From Anaerolineae bacterium (GTDB taxonomy: Bacteria > Chloroflexota > Anaerolineae > DRVO01): a stretch of DNA of 5,796 nt. The notes below the pieces were generated by a model. The model did no database searches and had not been told where the DNA came from. It saw only the letters and a list, made by a program, of their open reading frames with translations. The stretch is taken from the NCBI GenBank assembly GCA_012719195.1, contig JAAYAV010000065.1, positions 1 to 5,796 of the forward strand. The letters run 5' to 3'. Positions within the stretch are counted from its first letter, which is position 1, and each line of letters begins with the position of its first letter. Positions 1-5,573 of the stretch are shown one piece after another. The position numbers and the translations under genes were made by a program.

Positions 1-912
1 CAACTGCTCTCGCCGCTCTGGGACTACGGCTATGCTGTGGCCGGGCCCGAGGACGCCATGTCCTTCCAACTGGGCCTCGCCCCCTTAGCCCTCGCTCTGG
101 CCGGGCTGGCCCTGGCCGGCCGGACTCGCGCCGGCCGCGCGGTTGGGTTGTTGTTCGGCGGTGGTCTGGCGGCCTACGTCTTCCTAATGGTGGGCGCCAG
201 CGGGCCCCTGTGGCGGGCCGTCACCCTCCTGTCGCTGGCCCAGTTCCCCTGGCGGCTCTTGGGCGTCGCCGCTCTGGCAGCGGCCGGGCTCTCGGCGCTG
301 GCTGGGGCACACCTGGGCCGCATGCGGGACAAGCGTGCCCTGGTCGTGCTGGCCCTCGCCATCGTGGCCGTCGGCCTCCCCTACGCGCGCCCCCAGCACA
401 CCGCGCCCGATCCCCGCTCGGAACAACCGGTGGGCACGGTGCTGTTCGAGCTCGAGTACACCGACATGCGCGGCATGACCGCTTGGACCCAGGAGATGCC
501 GCAGGATTCGCCCAAGGTCGCCGCCTACCTCGCGGGAGGGACTCTACCCCTGGCCCAGTCCGACGTGCCCGGCACGGTAGTCGAGACGGTGCACCAGGGC
601 GGGCACGTGCAGACCGTCCGGGTCACCGCCGCCGCTCCGGGGACCCTCCAGTTCCACACGTACTACTATCCGGGCTGGGCGGTGACCGTGGATGGGGCGC
701 CGGCAGCGATCCGCCCCGAGGGCCCTCTCGGCCTCATCACCCTCGATCTGCCCGCCGGTAGCCATACGGTCAGCATCCGCTTCGGCGAGACTCCCTTGCG
801 CCGGGTGGCGAACTGGATTACTCTACTAACCGCGGGGGGGGCCGCGTTATTGGCTGTGCCGCTCCGCCGGTATACCCACATTAGGATACTCAATGTCAAG
901 CAACAGCCCTGA
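1..912 (+). CDS. Multi-pass membrane protein, YfhO / 6-pyruvoyl-tetrahydropterin-synthase-related type (5' end missing)
   Basis: The reading frame is open from the first base and ends at TGA 910-912, so only the last 303 residues are visible and the true start lies upstream. An ATG at 58 and a GTG at 37 are internal to a conserved stretch and are unlikely starts. Hydrophobic segments fall at about residues 22-40, 47-65, 86-102 and 112-128, followed by a soluble region (129-270) and a last membrane helix (271-288) with a basic tail. The motif FPWRLL (82-87) after a helix and the late segment with YYYPGWAVTVDG are typical of large bacterial membrane proteins annotated as YfhO-like or 6-pyruvoyl-tetrahydropterin synthase-related. 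Some members of that broad group are linked to glycosylation of cell-envelope polymers, but the enzymatic function of this one cannot be read from the fragment. It overlaps the next gene by 20 nt. Family assignment rests on recalled motifs. Confidence 0.75.
   Translation, partial: QLLSPLWDYGYAVAGPEDAMSFQLGLAPLALALAGLALAGRTRAGRAVGLLFGGGLAAYVFLMVGASGPLWRAVTLLSLAQFPWRLLGVAALAAAGLSALAGAHLGRMRDKRALVVLALAIVAVGLPYARPQHTAPDPRSEQPVGTVLFELEYTDMRGMTAWTQEMPQDSPKVAAYLAGGTLPLAQSDVPGTVVETVHQGGHVQTVRVTAAAPGTLQFHTYYYPGWAVTVDGAPAAIRPEGPLGLITLDLPAGSHTVSIRFGETPLRRVANWITLLTAGGAALLAVPLRRYTHIRILNVKQQP
883..886 (+). promoter_or_regulatory. Ribosome binding site for the LysM gene
   Basis: AGGA lies 6 nt before the ATG at 893, inside the 3' end of the upstream gene. 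It supports this ATG as the start and fits translation coupled to the preceding gene. Confidence 0.6.
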
Positions 913-2302
913 ACCTCGCCGGTGCCCGAACTGCGGCGCACGTGTGGCGCAGCAGGCAGACACCTGCATGCTTTGCGGGCAGCGGCTACGCCGCTCCACT
1001 TACCTAACCCCCACCCTGGCCCTGCTCGCCGTGGCCGTGGTGGGCGGCATACTCATCGCCGGGCTTCGTGATCGGTCCTCCGGCGGCGCTGCTCCCACCT
1101 TCACTCCGCCCGTGGCCACGGTGTTTGCCTTGGCCGACACGAGCACGCCCACCGCGCCCGGTACTACGCCGGCCGGCGCCAATGCCCCGGCTGCCACAGA
1201 CACGGCAGTCCCGCCTACCCTTACTCCCACCGCCGTCCCTACCGAGACGGAGACTTCTACGCCCGTCCCCAGCGATACGCCCGCGCCCACACCGGCGCCC
1301 AGGGTGCATATCGTCACCTCGGGCGATGTGCTGAGCACCATCGCACAGCAGTACGACGTCTCCATGGGCGACATCCTGGCCGTCAACCCGGGCCTGACGG
1401 AACGCACGATGCTGCGTGTCGGGCAAGAGATCGCCATCCCGGGCGGAGCGGCCACAGCAGAGGCTGAAGTCGCCGCCCCGCCGGTGCACGTGATCGAGTC
1501 GGGGGACAACCTGGCCTACCTCGCCGACACCTACGACACCACCGTCTCTGCCATCCTCGCGGTCAACCCGGGCCTCACCGTGGGCACTATGCTCCGTGTC
1601 GGGCAGGAGATCGTCCTGCCAAGCGATGGCGCTGCAGCCGCACCAGCGGCCGAGCCGCAGCCGCAATCCTTCGTGCACACTCTACAGAGCGGCGAGACCA
1701 TCGGTTATCTGGCTAACATGTACGACACCACCACCGACGCCATCCTGTCCGCCAACCCCGGCATCACGCGCTGGTCCATACTCCGCGTAGGCCAAGAGAT
1801 CGTGATCCCGGTGCCCCCACCTTCGGGGGGACCGGAGCCGGCTGCCGAGCCGACCGCCACTCCGACGCCGGAGCCCACGCTGACTCCGGCCAACCCGGCG
1901 GCCATGGCTGCCGCCACCGCCATGCCCACCGCATCGCTCATGTCCATGGGCGGGCCGGCCCAGCCCCACGCCGTCGAGCCGCTCTCTCCCGGCGGCGGCA
2001 CCCAGGTGAAGACCGGCGAACTGGTCCTGATGTGGACGGGCGCCGGCGATCTGTCATCCGATCTCTACTACGTCGTGCACGTGTGGAAGGTCGGCGAGCC
2101 CAGCGACACCATCACAGGCTGGACGCGCGCCAACTCCTGGCGGCCCGCCGACGACCTGATCGCCCGCTGGGGTGCGGGTGCCCACCTCTACTGGGACGTG
2201 GGCATCGGCAGGGAGATCGCGGTCGCCGGTTCCGGCCAGCCTCGCTTCGAGCCTGCCGGTCTGCGAACGGAGCCGCAAGACTTCTACCTTGTCAGCCGGT
2301 AG
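893..2302 (+). CDS. Membrane-anchored zinc-ribbon protein with three LysM domains and a C-terminal Ig-like domain
   Basis: 469 residues from ATG 893 (AGGA at 883-886) to TAG 2300-2302. Order: a zinc ribbon with CPNC and CMLC (Cys 11, 14, 25, 28); one membrane helix at about 38-58; a Pro/Thr/Ala linker (about 65-136); LysM 1 (138-184), LysM 2 (198-244) and LysM 3 (260-306), each with the SGD/SGE start, a NPG turn and a LRVGQEI(A/V)hP end; a second Pro/Thr/Ala-rich linker (about 307-355); and a C-terminal region (about 360-469) with VLMWTG, YYVVHVW and YWDVGI, which looks like an Ig/FnIII-like beta domain. LysM domains bind N-acetylglucosamine-containing glycans such as peptidoglycan. The likely topology is zinc ribbon in the cytoplasm and LysM array outside at the wall. 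No hydrolase or protease domain is present, so a binding or scaffolding role is inferred. It overlaps genes on both sides. Confidence 0.88.
   Translation: MSSNSPEPRRCPNCGARVAQQADTCMLCGQRLRRSTYLTPTLALLAVAVVGGILIAGLRDRSSGGAAPTFTPPVATVFALADTSTPTAPGTTPAGANAPAATDTAVPPTLTPTAVPTETETSTPVPSDTPAPTPAPRVHIVTSGDVLSTIAQQYDVSMGDILAVNPGLTERTMLRVGQEIAIPGGAATAEAEVAAPPVHVIESGDNLAYLADTYDTTVSAILAVNPGLTVGTMLRVGQEIVLPSDGAAAAPAAEPQPQSFVHTLQSGETIGYLANMYDTTTDAILSANPGITRWSILRVGQEIVIPVPPPSGGPEPAAEPTATPTPEPTLTPANPAAMAAATAMPTASLMSMGGPAQPHAVEPLSPGGGTQVKTGELVLMWTGAGDLSSDLYYVVHVWKVGEPSDTITGWTRANSWRPADDLIARWGAGAHLYWDVGIGREIAVAGSGQPRFEPAGLRTEPQDFYLVSR
1304..1810 (+). repeat. Three tandem LysM-coding repeats
   Basis: The three LysM units begin about 60 and then 63 codons apart. 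Units 1 and 2 are about 60% identical in protein (28 of 47 positions by eye), and units 2 and 3 are similar (27 of 47). Units 1 and 2 also share near-identical DNA, for example GTCAACCCGGGCCT at 1382 and again exactly 180 nt later at 1562, and a matching block around 1409 and 1589. This points to expansion by internal duplication. Confidence 0.85.
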
Positions 2303-2840
2303 CTGCACCGCCGCCGAGCCCGACAACCTACTGAGTGCCATCGAGGTCTTGCTGTCCCAAGCCGGCCCCCTGTGCCGCCCCGCCGGCGTGGGATGCGGCA
2401 GCGACTGCTGTCACGCCGCCCGCTCCGTCGGGGGGCGGGTGGTAGCCGTATCCCTGCCCGACCTGATCGCCCTGGCCACCTACCTATACCGTCCTACCGA
2501 CCGCCCTTCGCTCCAGGCCGCCGTGGCCGATCTGCTGGAGCAGTACTGCACCCGCAGCCCCCACACCGGCTCCTACATGCTCACCGGCAACGATGGGGGC
2601 TGCCCCTTCTTGGGTGAGCAGGGCGCCTGTACCGTCTATGTGGTGCGCCCCCTGCTCTGCCGCGTGTTCTTCCACTGCGAGTACATCGGCGGCCGCCTAC
2701 ACTGGGACAGCGCCCTCGACGAGCGCGTGATGCGCACCCTGCACGGATTGGCCCACGACCTGTCGCAGCACTGGAAGGGCCAGGCCGGGCTGCTCTGGCG
2801 CGCTCCCTGGCGCAGCGACGCCATCCCGCTCGCGGACTGA
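2289..2840 (+). CDS. YkgJ-type cysteine-cluster protein (putative zinc/iron-chelating domain)
   Basis: The product is about 183 residues if it starts at TTG 2289, with TGA at 2838-2840. Numbered from that TTG, the cysteines are C29, C36, C40, C41, C87, C105, C114, C124 and C130. The pattern C-x6-C-x3-CC, then CPFLGEQGACTVYVVRPLLC followed by R-V-F-F-H-C, matches the YkgJ / CxxCxxCC family (Pfam PF03692 as I recall it), whose cysteines are proposed to bind zinc or iron; the biochemical role is largely unknown. There is no signal peptide or membrane helix, so it is probably cytoplasmic. The start is uncertain. An in-frame GTG at 2172 would give 222 residues but overlap the LysM gene by 131 nt with an unconserved-looking Ser/Arg-rich extension. 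TTG 2289 overlaps by only 14 nt, though no good ribosome binding site precedes it. It is the last gene before the hairpin at 2845. Confidence 0.8.
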   Translation: MSAGSCTAAEPDNLLSAIEVLLSQAGPLCRPAGVGCGSDCCHAARSVGGRVVAVSLPDLIALATYLYRPTDRPSLQAAVADLLEQYCTRSPHTGSYMLTGNDGGCPFLGEQGACTVYVVRPLLCRVFFHCEYIGGRLHWDSALDERVMRTLHGLAHDLSQHWKGQAGLLWRAPWRSDAIPLAD

Positions 2841-2844
2841 AGCG

Positions 2845-2877
2845 AGAGCGCCCTGCCCGATTGGGGTAGGGCGCTCT
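2845..2877 (+). terminator. Strong hairpin between convergent genes, probable terminator
   Basis: AGAGCGCCCTGCCC (2845-2858) pairs with GGGTAGGGCGCTCT (2864-2877) through 14 base pairs, one of them G-U, around a 5-nt loop. It starts 4 nt after the stop of the cysteine-cluster gene and lies 34 nt beyond the stop of the convergent ABC gene. The T tract after it on the + strand is poor (GTTC) and there is none on the - strand, so it may act as a weak intrinsic terminator or as an mRNA 3'-end stabiliser for both transcripts. Confidence 0.7.
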
Positions 2878-2911
2878 GTTCATGCCGGGGGAGCCCCTCG
2901 ACCGAGTGTCG

Positions 2912-4699
2912 CTAGGCGGTGCGGCGGTCTCCCGCTTCCGTGCCCGCGACGTCGCCGTTGGAGATGCGCGTCTGCACCTCGGAGAGGTGTCGGTACAAGC
3001 CGTCTTGGGCCATGAGCTCGAAGTGGTTGCCCATCTCCGCTATGCCGTCGTTGGCCAGCACCACGATCATGTCGGCGTCGCGGATGGTGGAAAGGCGGTG
3101 GGCGATGATGAGGGTGGTGCGCCCCTCGGCCAGGCGCTCCAACGCCTGCTGGATGAGCAGTTCCGTCTCCGTGTCCACGCTGGAGGTGGCCTCATCGAGG
3201 ATGAGGATGGGCGCGTCCTTCAGCACCGCCCGGGCGATGGAGATGCGCTGCTTCTGCCCGCCTGACAGCTTCACCCCACGCTCACCGATGACGGTATCGT
3301 AGCCGTCGGATAGGTCGTTCATGATGAAGTCATGAGCGTTGGCGATCTTGGCCGCCTGGATCACCTCGGCGTCGCTGGCGTCCGGCCTCCCGAAGAGGAT
3401 GTTCTCCTTCACCGTGCCGTGGAACAGGAACACGTCCTGGAGAACGATGCTGATCTGCTCCCGCAGGCTCTTGAGGGTGATGTCGCGCAGGTTGATGCCA
3501 TCAAGGGTGACCGTTCCCTGGATGACGTCGTAGAACCGCGGGACGAGGCTGACCAGGGTGGTCTTGCCCACACCCGTAGGGCCCACCAGCGCCACCACGG
3601 TCCCCGCTTGGACGTCCAGGTTCACGTTCCGCAGCACCGGGTCGTCGGAGTTGTACCCGAATGTGACGTTGTTGAACTCGATGTGCCCACCGGCGCGAGC
3701 AGGGAGCGCCACCGCTCCCGGCGTCTCCGCCACCTCAGGCTCCTGCTCCAGCAACTCCGCCACCCGGTCCGCACCCGCCAGTGCCTCCTGCAGCTGCTCC
3801 CAACTGCCGGCGAGTCCTCGCACCGGGGCGTAGAACCGCTCCAGATAGAGGAAGAAGGCCACCAGGTCGGCCACCGGCAGCACGCCGTCGAAGGCCAGCT
3901 TGCCACCGAAGTAGATGACGATGATGTAGCCCAACTGCGAGGAGAACTGGACGAAGGGGTTGAAGGTGGCCATCAGGCGCAAGGCCCGCAGGAGCGAGTC
4001 CCGGTAGCGGTCGATGTCGCGGCCGATGCGGGCGGCCTCGGACTCCTCGCGGCTGAAGGCCTTGATCTCCCGGATGCCGGAGAGGTTGTCATTGATGGAG
4101 GCGTTCAACTCCGAGAGCACTGTCTGCCGGTCGCGGAAGGCGGGGCGAACGTACTTGGCGAAGGCGCGCATGGCCAACACCACAAAAGGCACCGGAATCA
4201 GGGTGAGGAGCATCAGCCGCCAGTTGAGGGTGGTGAGGATGGCGCTCACACCAATCAGGGTCAGGATGTTGACCAGCGTATTGGGCACCGCATGGGCGAT
4301 GATGGCCTCGAAGAGGTTGGTGTCATTGATCACCCGGGACATGAGGTCGCCCGTCTTCTGGTCTTCGTAGAAGCGGAGCGACAGCCGCTGCACGTGCTGG
4401 TAGACCAAGCGCCGGGTGTCGGCCACCACGCCCCAGCCGGCCACATGTCCCATGTAGCTGCTGACGAACTCGAAGAAGCCGCGCAGCGCCGATACACCCA
4501 GGTAGAGAAGGGCCAACTGCGCTACTCCGGTGAGCGCCGCCTGGCCCCGAGACGGGTCCTCCACCAGGTTGATCAGCCGCCGGATCACCAGCGGGCCAAC
4601 CAGATCGAGAGCCACTAGAACAAACATCGATATAATGGTGAGGCTCAGTGCCTTGCGGTAATGACGCGCGTACGAAAACACGAATTTGAGGGTACCCAA
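2912..4699 (-). CDS. ABC transporter half-exporter, fused permease and ATPase (MsbA/MdlB-like type)
   Basis: 595 residues, the usual length for a type I ABC exporter half-transporter. The membrane domain (about 15-300) has helices near 17-39, 57-79, 134-156, 157-177, 244-266 and 275-292. The ATPase domain (about 338-580) has A-loop Y349, Walker A GPTGVGKT (373-380), Q-loop Q421, signature LSGGQ (478-482), Walker B ILILDE (498-503) with catalytic E503, D-loop SSVD (506-509) and H-loop H534. All motifs are canonical, so the protein can work as a homodimer, and no second half-transporter is visible beside it. Such proteins export lipids, drugs or peptides; the substrate cannot be read from sequence. 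The start is TTG at 4699, chosen because GGGGAGG (4714-4708) lies 8 nt before it and the N-terminus matches the family. The next in-frame ATG is at about codon 25, inside helix 1. Confidence 0.93.
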   Translation of the reverse strand: MGTLKFVFSYARHYRKALSLTIISMFVLVALDLVGPLVIRRLINLVEDPSRGQAALTGVAQLALLYLGVSALRGFFEFVSSYMGHVAGWGVVADTRRLVYQHVQRLSLRFYEDQKTGDLMSRVINDTNLFEAIIAHAVPNTLVNILTLIGVSAILTTLNWRLMLLTLIPVPFVVLAMRAFAKYVRPAFRDRQTVLSELNASINDNLSGIREIKAFSREESEAARIGRDIDRYRDSLLRALRLMATFNPFVQFSSQLGYIIVIYFGGKLAFDGVLPVADLVAFFLYLERFYAPVRGLAGSWEQLQEALAGADRVAELLEQEPEVAETPGAVALPARAGGHIEFNNVTFGYNSDDPVLRNVNLDVQAGTVVALVGPTGVGKTTLVSLVPRFYDVIQGTVTLDGINLRDITLKSLREQISIVLQDVFLFHGTVKENILFGRPDASDAEVIQAAKIANAHDFIMNDLSDGYDTVIGERGVKLSGGQKQRISIARAVLKDAPILILDEATSSVDTETELLIQQALERLAEGRTTLIIAHRLSTIRDADMIVVLANDGIAEMGNHFELMAQDGLYRHLSEVQTRISNGDVAGTEAGDRRTA

Positions 4700-4707
4700 T
4701 CTACCGT

Positions 4708-4714
4708 CCTCCCC
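4708..4714 (-). promoter_or_regulatory. Ribosome binding site deciding the TTG start of the ABC gene
   Basis: On the - strand GGGGAGG is followed by 8 nt and then TTG at 4699. This near-perfect Shine-Dalgarno sequence is the main reason for choosing TTG over the downstream ATG. Confidence 0.75.
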
Positions 4715-4746
4715 GACAACGCCGAGCGGTGCGGCTACTGCCCACT

Positions 4747-4784
4747 CGTGCGGGCCGCACGTCCAATTCGCTTAGCGCGGCCCG
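4747..4784 (-). promoter_or_regulatory. Palindrome and leader hairpin upstream of the ABC gene
   Basis: CGTGCGG-G-CCGCACG (4747-4761) is a perfect 15-nt palindrome of the kind bound by dimeric regulators. Its CGGGCCGC (4751-4758) can instead pair with GCGGCCCG (4777-4784) over an 18-nt loop, giving an 8-bp GC-only stem that would sit at the very 5' end of the mRNA predicted from the promoter at 4797. The two structures exclude each other. The regulatory role is inferred. Confidence 0.4.
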
Positions 4785-4791
4785 TGGAGCA

Positions 4792-4818
4792 AGTATAGGT
4801 GATGGCTAACGGTTTGCC
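4792..4818 (-). promoter_or_regulatory. Candidate sigma-70-type promoter of the ABC gene
   Basis: On the - strand TATACT (4797-4792) matches the -10 consensus at 5 of 6 positions. A poor -35-like hexamer, TGGCAA, lies about 16 nt upstream. Transcription would start near 4785, giving a leader of about 85 nt. This is a prediction from consensus only. Confidence 0.35.
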
Positions 4819-4932
4819 ACTTCTCCCGCCTCTCCAACGGTGCTAGTGCATCTCGGCCGGAACGGCTACCCTCGGGGCTGGTGACGCACCCCAGAACCGG
4901 CACCATGGCCGCCCGGCGCAATCCTGAGGCCC

Positions 4933-4959
4933 CTCTAGCGACTGTTCCAGTCGCTAGGG
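4933..4959. repeat. Perfect 10-bp inverted repeat, palindrome 1
   Basis: CTAGCGACTG (4935-4944) and CAGTCGCTAG (4948-4957) are exact reverse complements around TTC. One G-T and one C-G pair extend the stem to 12. No T tract follows on either strand, so it is not a typical intrinsic terminator. It shares the core CGACTG/CAGTCG with the palindrome at 5062-5078. Confidence 0.75.
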
Positions 4960-4986
4960 CCGAACAACCTGTCGGGTGCAGAGTGT

Positions 4987-5035
4987 AGATCTCTCGGCTC
5001 GCTCCCGGCTTCGCCGTGAACTCGCTCGGAACGAC
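4987..5035. repeat. Possible copy of a dispersed intergenic repeat
   Basis: The segment opens AGATCTCTCGGCTCGCTC, contains the small hairpin CGGC-TTC-GCCG (5006-5016) and closes with ACTCGCTCGGAACGACA. It resembles, from memory, the short intergenic repeats of the GATTCTTCGC...CAGAATGACA kind found in many copies in several environmental bacteria including Chloroflexota. Only one copy is in the window, so repetitiveness cannot be shown here. Confidence 0.35.
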
Positions 5036-5061
5036 AAGCGCAGCCTCAGCCGAACGCTGGT

Positions 5062-5078
5062 CCCGACTGTCAGTCGGG
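5062..5078. repeat. Perfect palindrome 2, same core as palindrome 1
   Basis: CCCGACTG-T-CAGTCGGG is an exact 8-bp inverted repeat with a 1-base centre. As RNA it could form a 6-bp stem with a 5-nt loop; as DNA it looks like a dyad operator. Its centre is about 124 bp from that of the palindrome at 4935-4957. Confidence 0.65.
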
Positions 5079-5235
5079 CTGACCCCATACCTGCAGGCCG
5101 GCCCAGATTGGCGTCGATGGCTAGATGCGATCGCCCTGCACTCCCGGGTCAGTGGCGGCTCGTCGCCTGGCACCTCCCCTGCAACAGGCCTCAGTCATCT
5201 GCCCTCGTCCATGCTTGTTGCCGAATTCGCCACCC

Positions 5236-5244
5236 GAGGTAAGG
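5236..5244 (+). promoter_or_regulatory. Ribosome binding site of the receiver-like gene
   Basis: GAGGTAAGG ends 5 nt before the ATG at 5250 and contains two possible Shine-Dalgarno cores (GAGG with 10 nt, AAGG with 5 nt spacing). It supports 5250 over the in-frame upstream GTG at 5016. Confidence 0.55.
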
Positions 5245-5249
5245 CCGCC

Positions 5250-5573
5250 ATGCGGGTACTGGTGCTGCACTCCGACCCAACCATCGCTCACCTGCTGAGC
5301 GACGCTCTCTCCAGGCTCGGCCTGGATACCGTCACCGAGCCCGAGCCCGTCTGCGATCTGGCCTTGGTGCCCTGGAACGACTGGGACCGCAACACCTGCC
5401 GGAGGCTCTTGGCGGTGGGCCAGCGCTGCGCCGAGCGGGTCGTCATCATGCTGGAGGGCGGCGATCCACCGGCGGACTACGCGGGCCCCCTGCTCCCGGC
5501 GCCCTGCGGGCCTGCCGACCTGGCCCGGCTGGTCCGGCAGACGTGTGGCAGCCGCCGGGCGGTGCCGCTGTGA
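5250..5573 (+). CDS. Small stand-alone receiver-like protein, probably a non-phosphorylated pseudo-receiver
   Basis: 107 residues from ATG 5250, preceded by GAGGTAAGG, to TGA 5571-5573. The opening MRVLVLHSDPTIAHLLSDAL followed by SRLGL has the beta-1/alpha-1 pattern of response-regulator receiver domains, and the later PLLPAPCGPADLARLVRQ resembles beta-5/alpha-5 (usual form ...KP...eeL...v). The length equals one receiver domain with no output domain. Key residues seem changed. The acidic pair is reduced to S8-D9 after H7. In the beta-3 strand (DLALVPWND, 36-44) a proline, P41, stands where the phosphoacceptor Asp is expected. The conserved lysine before P85 is A84. Phosphorylation therefore looks unlikely and a protein-binding role is inferred. 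It overlaps the next gene by 4 nt. An in-frame open extension back to GTG 5016 looks non-coding. The fold assignment is by eye and moderate. Confidence 0.65.
   Translation: MRVLVLHSDPTIAHLLSDALSRLGLDTVTEPEPVCDLALVPWNDWDRNTCRRLLAVGQRCAERVVIMLEGGDPPADYAGPLLPAPCGPADLARLVRQTCGSRRAVPL

Larger units (their letters stand above)
4700..5249. other. 550-base intergenic region, no convincing gene, many inverted repeats
   Basis: Both strands carry open frames here (for example 5173-4772 on the - strand and the 5016-5249 extension on the + strand), but their translations are Ser/Arg/Gly-rich with no recognisable motif, hydrophobic core or good start site. Hairpins or palindromes lie at 4747-4784, 4878-4894, 4933-4959, 5006-5016, 5047-5059 and 5062-5078. 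I see no tRNA T-loop motif (GGTTCRANYCC) and no recognisable known RNA on either strand. It must hold the control signals for the two divergent transcripts; apart from the candidates listed I could not place a + strand promoter. Confidence 0.6.

Noticed and set aside
1000..1678. Two long open frames on the - strand opposite the LysM gene
   Set aside because: They mirror the Pro/Thr linkers and LysM repeats, giving Gly/Val/Ser- or Arg/Gly-rich translations with no independent support.
1814..1830. Hairpin CCCCC/GGGGG inside the LysM gene
   Set aside because: It is short, lies in the coding sequence at the start of a Pro-rich linker, has no T tract, and is explained by proline and glycine codons.
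3332..4618. Long open frame (428 codons) on the + strand opposite the ABC gene
   Set aside because: The translation is rich in His, Arg, Asp, Glu and Gln with no motif or hydrophobic core, as expected from the complement of a GC-rich gene. The ABC protein on the other strand is fully canonical.
4933..4959. Palindrome 1 as an intrinsic terminator
   Set aside because: No T tract follows on either strand, and no gene ends nearby on either strand.
5090..5103. Overlapping 8-base palindromes CCTGCAGG and GGCCGGCC
   Set aside because: Such restriction-site-like palindromes are expected by chance in GC-rich DNA, and nothing nearby suggests a function.
4772..5173. Open frame of 133 codons on the - strand in the intergenic region
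   Set aside because: No recognisable motif, Ser/Arg/Gly-rich composition, no good ribosome binding site, and it overlaps the hairpins and the candidate ABC promoter.
5016..5249. N-terminal extension of the receiver-like protein back to GTG 5016
   Set aside because: The extra 78 residues look like translated non-coding DNA and cross palindrome 2, while ATG 5250 has a good ribosome binding site and begins exactly at the beta-1 strand.
4700..5249. Search for tRNA, tmRNA, RNase P RNA or CRISPR repeats in the gap
   Set aside because: No T-loop motif, no CCA end, no regularly spaced direct repeats and no known conserved RNA core could be seen on either strand.
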